Shown piece by piece: positions 24,946 to 30,197 of a stretch of 30,197 nucleotides of DNA. A model generated the notes under the pieces. That model did not search any database and was not told the origin of the DNA. It saw nothing but the letters and a program-made list of their open reading frames with translations. Origin of the DNA: Novosphingobium sp. Its GTDB lineage: Bacteria > Pseudomonadota > Alphaproteobacteria > Sphingomonadales > Sphingomonadaceae. How positions within the stretch are numbered: position 1 is the stretch's first letter; the number at the start of each line of letters is the position of its first letter. A program made the position numbers and the translations under genes. Location: the NCBI GenBank assembly GCA_021299075.1, contig JAJTFU010000065.1:1-30197 (forward strand). Direction: 5' to 3'.

Positions 24946-25701
24946 TCAGCGCAGATAGAAATCCACGGTCGTGACCACCCGCACCTTTTTGTAGGGCGTG
25001 TCCGATACCCCCCAGCCGCCGCCGGAATCGCCATCGCGCGCGGTGACTTCGAAATAACCCTGGGTTGCGCTCTTGATCGTGCCGACGCTGGTGCCGCTAT
25101 CCTTGGCGAACTGCTCGGCCGAAGCGCGCGCATCCTTGGTCGCAGCCGCCACCATTTCGGGCTTGATCGCGTTGAGCTTGGTATAGGTGAAGGCAATGCC
25201 GGATCCTTCCTCCAGCACCACGCCGCGCCGGACCAGCTCGAACTGGCGGCGCACCGCGGCCTGGGCGCGCTTGATGTCGGTCGTGCGCAGGGTCATCCGC
25301 TGGCGCACGGTAAAGCGCTGCACCCCGTTCTCGCTGAACTGGTTGACGTTGACGCCGGTCGGCTGAAGATCGTCGGCCGGGAAGCCCAGCTCGCGGAAGA
25401 AGGCGCGGATCGATTCCGAATCGCGATCGACAGAGGCCTGCGCCGTCGCAAGGTCCGGAGCCGAGGCGGAATAGGCGATCGTCCAGGTGGCCAGGTCAGC
25501 CGTCACCTCGCGCTCGGCCAGGCCGCGGACGGTGACCGAGCGGTCGGCATCCTTGGCCCGGACCAGCCCGTTGCCGAGCAGATAGCCGCCGGCGATCAAG
25601 CCCACGGTCAGCACCCCGGCCGAAGCCAGCCAGCGCCGGGTTACGGTATCATGCCAGAAACGGCTGGCGAGGGCGGCGGAATCGGAACTATAGTCAGACA
25701 T
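24946..25701 (-). CDS. SIMPL (DUF541) domain protein, membrane-anchored
   Basis: A 251-residue protein. A short cytoplasmic N-terminus, one membrane helix (about 26-46, ASAGVLTVGLIAGGYLLGNG) and a periplasmic SIMPL domain: VTVRGLAEREVTADLATWTI, then a helical segment, NVNQFSENGVQRF, RQRMTLRTTDIKRAQ, TYTKLNAIKPEMVAAATKDA, and VRVVTTVDFYL at the end. SIMPL proteins of this type are widespread periplasmic proteins of uncertain biochemical role. GGAGA precedes the ATG. It is divergent from the glyoxalase gene with a 96-bp gap and convergent with the porin. Confidence 0.87.
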   Translation of the reverse strand: MSDYSSDSAALASRFWHDTVTRRWLASAGVLTVGLIAGGYLLGNGLVRAKDADRSVTVRGLAEREVTADLATWTIAYSASAPDLATAQASVDRDSESIRAFFRELGFPADDLQPTGVNVNQFSENGVQRFTVRQRMTLRTTDIKRAQAAVRRQFELVRRGVVLEEGSGIAFTYTKLNAIKPEMVAAATKDARASAEQFAKDSGTSVGTIKSATQGYFEVTARDGDSGGGWGVSDTPYKKVRVVTTVDFYLR

Positions 25702-25797
25702 GAGCGGTCTCCGGATCGACCCGGCAGTGTTTGCCCGAGCCTGCCTGTCTGGACGATGAACCGTTCCGTTTTAGCGACGAATTGAGTTGGAGTTGCC

Positions 25798-26232
25798 GTG
25801 ACCCGTTACCTGCACACCATGATCCGCGTGACCGATCCCGAAGCGACGGTCGCCTTCTTCGGGCTGATTGGCCTTCAGGAAGTGCGGCGCTTTTCCAGCG
25901 AGCAGGGCCGCTTCACGCTGATCTTCCTGGCCGCGCCCGGGCAGGAAGGGCTGGCCGAAGTTGAGCCGACCTACAACTGGCCGCCCGAGAACGGCGAGGG
26001 CGAGATCTATACCGGCGGGCGCAATTTCGGGCACCTCGCCTACCGGGTCGAGAACATCTACGCGACCTGCCAGGCGCTGCTCGATGCCGGCCACACGATC
26101 CACCGCCCGCCGCGCGACGGCCACATGGCCTTCGTCAAGTCGCCCGACGGGATCTCGGTCGAATTGCTCCAGGATGGGCACCTCGAACCGCAGGAACCCT
26201 GGGCCTCGATGCCCAACGTCGGGAGCTGGTAG
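25798..26232 (+). CDS. gloA: Glyoxalase I (lactoylglutathione lyase)-like VOC protein
   Basis: Glyoxalase I isomerises the methylglyoxal-glutathione adduct to S-lactoylglutathione in the cytoplasm. In this 144-residue protein all four metal ligands can be placed: His6 (YLHTMIRV), Glu56 (EVEPTYNW), His79 (FGHLAYRV) and Glu122 (SVELLQ). Their order and spacing match E. coli GloA (His5, Glu56, His74, Glu122), and VEPTYNW mirrors its VELTYNW. The short form without the long insert suggests a nickel-type enzyme. It starts with GTG at 25798 behind GGAG. It ends 3 bp before the convergent small membrane gene, with no terminator visible between them. Confidence 0.88.
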   Translation: MTRYLHTMIRVTDPEATVAFFGLIGLQEVRRFSSEQGRFTLIFLAAPGQEGLAEVEPTYNWPPENGEGEIYTGGRNFGHLAYRVENIYATCQALLDAGHTIHRPPRDGHMAFVKSPDGISVELLQDGHLEPQEPWASMPNVGSW

Positions 26233-26235
26233 CGC

Positions 26236-26493
26236 TCAGCCTGCCTCGATTTCGACGCTGCGGGCTTTGACAAGCCGAAACAACAGCGCGAGTGCGATCA
26301 GCAGCAGGATGATGCTAGCCGGCAACCGCAGCAAGGGATGCGGCCAGAACCGTTCCGGGACCAGCCAGACCAGATGCGGCGCTGCGAGCGCGGCCAGCAA
26401 AATCGCCCAGCCCTGCCAGGCAATCGGCACATAGCGAAACCGCCCGCGGTGCGCGGCCCAATACTTGCGGAACCAGGGTGCCTTGGCGGTCAT
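26236..26493 (-). CDS. Small two-helix membrane protein coupled to nhaA
   Basis: An 85-residue protein I do not recognise. A basic, aromatic N-terminus (WFRKYWAAHRGRFRYVP) is followed by two predicted membrane helices, WAILLAALAAPHLVWLV at about 28-44 and SIILLLIALALLFRLV at about 60-75, and a short charged tail. The ATG (26493-26491) overlaps the nhaA stop as ATGA, the usual sign of translational coupling. The position suggests a membrane partner or a small protein made in step with the antiporter, but no function is shown. Confidence 0.7.
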   Translation of the reverse strand: MTAKAPWFRKYWAAHRGRFRYVPIAWQGWAILLAALAAPHLVWLVPERFWPHPLLRLPASIILLLIALALLFRLVKARSVEIEAG

Positions 26494-27665
26494 CGCTGTC
26501 CCGATGCAAACCGCAGCAGCGCAAAGCCGCACAGCGCTGAAACCAGCGATCCGGCCAGGACCCCGATCTTGGCCTCGTCGATCAGCGCCTGCTGGCTGGG
26601 GAAGGCCAGGGCGCCGATGAACAGGCTCATGGTGAAACCGATCCCGCACAGCATGGCCATGCCGGCCAGTTGCTGGGCGCTGGCCGGTGGCGGTTCGGCC
26701 AGGCGCAGGCGCTTGGCCAGCAGGATCGCGCCCAGGATGCCGATCGGCTTGCCCAGCAGCAGGCCCAGGGCAATGCCCAGCGGCAGCGGACCGAAGCTCA
26801 CCCCGCTGGACAATTCCACCCCGGCATTGGCAAAGCCGAACAGCGGCACCACGAAATAGGCGCTCCACGGCACCAGCGCGTGTTCCATCCGCAGCAGCAG
26901 ACTGTCACCCTTGTGGTCGAGCCGCAGCGGGATGGTGAAGGCGGCCAGCACCCCGGCCACGGTCGCGTGGACGCCGGAATGGAGCACGCAGTACCAGGCC
27001 GCCACGGCCAGCAGAACATAGACCCAGCCGCGCTCCACCCGCAGCCGGCCCAGCAGCGCCATGGCCGCCAAGACGGCCAGTCCGGCCCCCAGCCAGGCTA
27101 GCTTGAGCTGCGCGGTATAGAAAACAGCGATGATCGCCACGGCGACCAGATCGTCTACGATCGCCACGGTCAGCAGGAACAGCCGCAGCGCAGGCGGGCC
27201 GCGCTTGCCGAGCAGGGCGAGGACGCCGACGGCAAAGGCAATGTCGGTTGCCGCCGGGATCGCCCAGCCGCGCGCCAGGCCGGGCTCGCCGCCCGCCACG
27301 CCGAGATAGATCAGCGCCGGAACCGCCATCCCGCCGATTGCAGCCAGCACCGGCAGGCGGCGCTGCGCGGGGGTGGAAAGCTCACCAACCAGCAGCTCGC
27401 GTTTGATTTCCAGCCCGACGACGAAGAAGAATACCGCCATGACGGCATCGTTGATCCACAGGTGCGCAGTTTCCAGCTTGGGGATTGGCGTCCACGGCAG
27501 CGGCGCGTGGAGCAGCGCGTGATAGGCCCCGGATAGCGCGGTGTTGGCGGCCAGCATCGCCAGCACGGCCGCCAGGATCAGCAGCAGGCCGGCGCCGGCT
27601 TCACCCCCGAACAGGCGGGAAAGGGCTTGGGCAAGGCGCGTGGCGGGGTGGCGATTGGCTGGCAT
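26490..27665 (-). CDS. nhaA: Na+/H+ antiporter NhaA
   Basis: Expels sodium in exchange for protons across the inner membrane and sets salt and alkaline pH tolerance. The 391 residues comprise about 12 helices. The ion-binding aspartates are in TVAIVDDLVAVAIIAVFY (Asp163/164 type) and PAATDIAFAVGVLALLG (Asp133 type). FFFVVGLEIKRELLVGEL and GIGFTMSLFIGALAF are further NhaA signatures. The ATG at 27665 gives the normal length; a much longer open frame extends upstream but is antisense to the glycosyltransferase gene and lacks homology-like character. No strong ribosome-binding site is visible. It is divergent from the glycosyltransferase gene and overlaps the next small gene by 4 bp. Confidence 0.94.
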   Translation of the reverse strand: MPANRHPATRLAQALSRLFGGEAGAGLLLILAAVLAMLAANTALSGAYHALLHAPLPWTPIPKLETAHLWINDAVMAVFFFVVGLEIKRELLVGELSTPAQRRLPVLAAIGGMAVPALIYLGVAGGEPGLARGWAIPAATDIAFAVGVLALLGKRGPPALRLFLLTVAIVDDLVAVAIIAVFYTAQLKLAWLGAGLAVLAAMALLGRLRVERGWVYVLLAVAAWYCVLHSGVHATVAGVLAAFTIPLRLDHKGDSLLLRMEHALVPWSAYFVVPLFGFANAGVELSSGVSFGPLPLGIALGLLLGKPIGILGAILLAKRLRLAEPPPASAQQLAGMAMLCGIGFTMSLFIGALAFPSQQALIDEAKIGVLAGSLVSALCGFALLRFASGQR

Positions 27666-27767
27666 GGGCCAATCAATCGAGCATTGGCGCGCGCGTTGCA
27701 AGCCGTATCGAATCTCGTTACGCTTCCGATCTTTGGGCGCACAGCAAGGGGGCGCTGCAGTCAGGCA

Positions 27768-29252
27768 ATGACCGGTTCGGCAGGAGATTTCGGCTGGGCG
27801 CTCGAAGCGCTGCTGCTGGCAGAGCGCGAGTTGCTGCTGTTTGCGGGGTTCTGGATTGCCGTCGGCCTGTTCGATGAATTGGCGATCGACCTGTGGTGGT
27901 TCTGGCTCAAGCTGACCGGCCGCGCCCGGACCAGGACTCTGCCGGCCGATTTCGGCACCGCGCCGCTGGCGGGGCCGTTGGCAGTCTTCATCCCCGCCTA
28001 TGCCGAAAGCAAAGTGATCGGCGTTACGATCCGGCATCTGCTGGAAACCTGGCCGCAGGAAGCGTTGCGGCTTTATGTCGGCTGCTATGCCAATGATCCG
28101 GCAACGCTGAACGCAGCGATGGCGGCGGCCGAGGGCGACGCGCGGTTGCGGCTGGTCCTGCTCGATGCAGCGGGCCCCACCACCAAGGCGCACTGCCTCA
28201 ACCGGCTCTATGCCGCGCTGGAAACCGATGAGGCGCGCAGTGGCCGCCGGTTCCGGGGCATGATCCTCCACGATGCCGAGGATATGGTCCATCCGGCTGC
28301 GCTCCAGGCCATCGATACGGCGCTGGCGGCGGTCGACTTCGTCCAGCTGCCGGTCCGCCCGGTCGTGACCGAGGGCAATCGCTGGATTTCGGGGCACTAT
28401 GCCGATGAGTTCACCGAGAGCCACGCCAAGGCCATGGTGGTGCGCAGCGCACTGGGCAGCGCCCTGCCGGCGGCGGGGGTTGGCTGCGGCCTCTCGCGCG
28501 CGGCGCTCGACCGTCTGGTCGCGGCCCAGCGCAGCCTGGGCCAGCCAGGGCCATTCTCACCCGAAGCCCTGACCGAAGATTACGAGTTCGGCCTGGCCCT
28601 GTCCAAGGCTGGCCGCGGCAGCGCCTTCCTGCGGCTGCGCGCAGCCGATGGCAGCCTGGTCGCGACAGCCAGCTGCTTTCCCGGCACCCTGGCGACTGCG
28701 GTGCGGCAGAAGACGCGCTGGATCCACGGGATCGCCTTCCAGGGCTGGGACCGCCTGGGCTGGAGCGCCAAGCCGCTTGAGATCTGGATGGCCCTGCGCG
28801 ATCGGCGCGGGCCGTTGACGGCGCTGGTCCTGGCGGCCGCCTATACGCTGCTGGCGCTCGATGCGCTGCTGGTGCTGGCCCAGTTCGCTGAGCTGGTGCC
28901 CAGCTTGCCGCTGACCCCGGCCCATCGCCTGCTGCTGGCCGTGGGGCTGGCCGGTCTGGCCTGGCGGGCGCTGTTCAAGTTCCTGTTCGTTGGTCACGAA
29001 TATGGCTGGGGCGAGGGCCTGCGCGCCGTGCTACGCATCGCCCGGCTCGGTCAGGGTGAATTGCGCGCCGGCCTGGGCAGCTGGGGCGGGGCGCAGAAGG
29101 GGGCGAGCCGGGTCGATGTCGGCCCCTCGGCCACGCTCGATTTCCCGCTCGGCGGCGGTCAGGGCCGGGTCTCGGCCGACTGGCGGCTGCGCGCCGCCGG
29201 CAACGCTGCGCCGCAATCGGAGCCCGCGATCACGCTGTCCGCAGGTTTCTAG
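27768..29252 (+). CDS. NfrB-like membrane glycosyltransferase fused to a beta-barrel-like C-terminus
   Basis: A 494-residue frame. Residues 1 to about 424 resemble NfrB, the inner-membrane family-2 glycosyltransferase that in E. coli serves as phage N4 receptor subunit and makes an exopolysaccharide. Seen are a first helix (about 20-45), the nucleotide-sugar region FIPAYAESKVIG, the DAED metal motif (HDAEDMVHP), WISGHYADEFTESHAKAMVV, PAAGVGCGLSR, the general base LTEDYEFG and the QKTRWIHG (QxxRW) motif, then helices ending YGWGEGLRAVLRI. NfrB proteins normally continue here. Instead the frame changes character near 29035-29045 to ELRAGLGSWGGAQKGASRVD and closes with RVSADWRLRAAG and ITLSAGF, typical of an outer-membrane barrel end such as an NfrA-type partner. 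A deletion joining two neighbouring genes in frame is the likely cause. Confidence 0.75.
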   Translation: MTGSAGDFGWALEALLLAERELLLFAGFWIAVGLFDELAIDLWWFWLKLTGRARTRTLPADFGTAPLAGPLAVFIPAYAESKVIGVTIRHLLETWPQEALRLYVGCYANDPATLNAAMAAAEGDARLRLVLLDAAGPTTKAHCLNRLYAALETDEARSGRRFRGMILHDAEDMVHPAALQAIDTALAAVDFVQLPVRPVVTEGNRWISGHYADEFTESHAKAMVVRSALGSALPAAGVGCGLSRAALDRLVAAQRSLGQPGPFSPEALTEDYEFGLALSKAGRGSAFLRLRAADGSLVATASCFPGTLATAVRQKTRWIHGIAFQGWDRLGWSAKPLEIWMALRDRRGPLTALVLAAAYTLLALDALLVLAQFAELVPSLPLTPAHRLLLAVGLAGLAWRALFKFLFVGHEYGWGEGLRAVLRIARLGQGELRAGLGSWGGAQKGASRVDVGPSATLDFPLGGGQGRVSADWRLRAAGNAAPQSEPAITLSAGF

Positions 29253-29302
29253 GGCAGGAAGCCTTTTTTCCGCCGTCTGGCTGGGGTAGCCATGGCAGGC
29301 AG

Positions 29303-30197
29303 ATGGACGTTTACCTTCCCATTGCCAACCTGGCGGTCAACGGCCTGGTTATCGTCGCGCTCGGCGGGCTGACGGGGATCCTGTCAGGCATGTTCGGCGT
29401 GGGCGGCGGGTTCCTGACCACGCCGCTGATGATCTTCTATGGCATTCCGCCAACCGTCGCCGCTGCCTCGGCCGCCAGCCAGGTGACCGGGGCCTCGGTC
29501 TCGGGGGTTTTCGCCCATGCCCGGCGCGGCGGGGTCGATTACCACATGGGCACCGTCATGGTCGCCGGCGGGGTGATCGGCACCGGGATCGGCGCGGTCC
29601 TGTTCCGCTTGCTGCAGCAGTGGGGCCAGATCGATATCGTCATCAACCTGCTCTACGTCGGACTGCTCGGCACGATCGGCACGATTATGGCGCGCGAAAG
29701 CTGGCAGGCGGTCAAGGCCCAGCGGACCGGCGTGCCGCTGCCGGCGGCCAAGCGGCGGCACCACCCGATGGTCGCCAACCTGCCGCTGCGCTGGCGGTTC
29801 TATCGCTCGGGCCTCTACATCTCGCCGCTCGCCCCGCTGCTGCTCGGCGTGTTCACCGGCGTGCTGACCATGCTGATGGGGATCGGCGGCGGTTTCGTGC
29901 TGGTCCCGGCGATGCTCTACATCCTGGGGATGAGCGCCAACGTGGTGGTCGGCACCTCGCTGTTCCAGATCCTGTTCGTGACCATGATCACCACGATGAT
30001 GCACGCGTTGACCACCAAGGCGGTCGATATCGTGCTGGCGGTGCTGCTGCTGATCGGCTCGGTTTCCGGCGCCCAGATCGGCTCGCAACTGGCCCAGAAG
30101 CTGCCGGCCGAGCGACTGCGGTTTGCGCTGGCGGCGGTGGTCCTGCTCATCGCATTGCGGATGCTGATTGGCTTGGCCTGGCAGCCGGACGAGATCT
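29303..30197 (+). CDS. TauE/SafE family transporter (sulfite exporter-like), cut by window edge
   Basis: An inner-membrane permease of the TauE/SafE/YfcA superfamily, whose members export sulfite, sulfoacetate or related organic acids. About 298 codons are visible, open to the last base. The two-fold repeat is clear: GGLTGILSGMFGVGGGFLTTPL (about residues 20-40) and GVFTGVLTMLMGIGGGFVLVPAML (about 181-204), each with the GxGGG signature. Each is followed by a conserved SQVTGASV- or TSLFQILF-type segment. The start is ATG 29303, 50 bp after the glycosyltransferase stop; an ATG at 29292 is in another frame. The anion carried is not shown by sequence. The C-terminal residues and following genes are outside the window. 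Confidence 0.88.
   Translation, partial: MDVYLPIANLAVNGLVIVALGGLTGILSGMFGVGGGFLTTPLMIFYGIPPTVAAASAASQVTGASVSGVFAHARRGGVDYHMGTVMVAGGVIGTGIGAVLFRLLQQWGQIDIVINLLYVGLLGTIGTIMARESWQAVKAQRTGVPLPAAKRRHHPMVANLPLRWRFYRSGLYISPLAPLLLGVFTGVLTMLMGIGGGFVLVPAMLYILGMSANVVVGTSLFQILFVTMITTMMHALTTKAVDIVLAVLLLIGSVSGAQIGSQLAQKLPAERLRFALAAVVLLIALRMLIGLAWQPDEI

Noticed and set aside
29253..29302. Terminator at the T6 run after the glycosyltransferase gene
   Set aside because: Only a 3-4 bp stem precedes the T-run, too weak to call.
29384..30088. Minus-strand open frame over the TauE/SafE gene
   Set aside because: Its translation is His/Asp/Gln-rich low complexity, while the plus strand encodes repeated membrane helices with GxGGG motifs.

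Overview
The window is about 30 kb of GC-rich alphaproteobacterial chromosome, most likely from a sphingomonad (Sphingomonadales). The evidence is gene content: a ChpT-type histidine phosphotransferase, an alphaproteobacterial RpoH, an A-type RNase P RNA, a TonB-dependent receptor, a TorF-type porin, a SIMPL protein and an NfrB-like glycosyltransferase. Most of the window is housekeeping; I see no phage, IS element, CRISPR array or defence island.

Layout. 1-2359: 5' end of pyrB (-) and divergent sppA (+). 2450-8515: proteostasis block, tRNA-Leu(UAG), tig, clpP and clpX, with a TetR regulator and an exported peptide-amidase-like enzyme (both -) lying between tig and clpP. 8659-10804: fasciclin-domain protein (+), NTF2-like exported protein (-), His-rich CDF cation transporter (-). 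11135-13729: TonB-dependent receptor (+) with a strong terminator. 13815-15893: mtgA (-), a membrane-anchored LytTR regulator (-) and a divergent small exported protein (+). 15906-17880: rpoH and an RluD-type pseudouridine synthase (-). 17892-20085: JAMM peptidase, chpT, an AmpD-like amidase and rnpB (+). 20086-20554: no recognised gene, but a near-consensus promoter overlaid by a perfect 12-bp dyad, followed by strong hairpins. 20555-23847: serine hydrolase, UDP-glucose dehydrogenase and a metallophosphatase (-). 24080-30197: TorF-type porin (+), SIMPL protein (-), glyoxalase I (+), a small membrane gene coupled to nhaA (-), an NfrB-like glycosyltransferase (+) and the 5' part of a TauE/SafE transporter (+).

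How the genes fit together. Trigger factor, ClpP, ClpX and RpoH form a protein-folding and heat-shock set, and clpP carries a plausible sigma-32 -35 box. pyrB, ugd, mtgA and the AmpD-like amidase serve nucleotide, sugar-nucleotide and wall metabolism. ChpT links the region to the CckA-CtrA cell-cycle phosphorelay. The TonB receptor, TorF porin and NfrB-like protein are envelope functions.

Most striking is a cluster of broken or fused genes in one short stretch. clpX lacks part of its C-terminal tail and shifts frame. The phosphatase has lost its GDxVDRG block and shifts frame. The CDF transporter and the LytTR regulator each carry a small frameshift. The NfrB-like protein ends in what looks like an outer-membrane beta-barrel C-terminus. 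Five lesions in 30 kb, one in a gene that is normally essential, point to assembly or sequencing errors or to a decaying lineage, and this should be settled before any of them is read as biology. The best candidate for something undescribed is the orphan operator-promoter and structured region behind rnpB.
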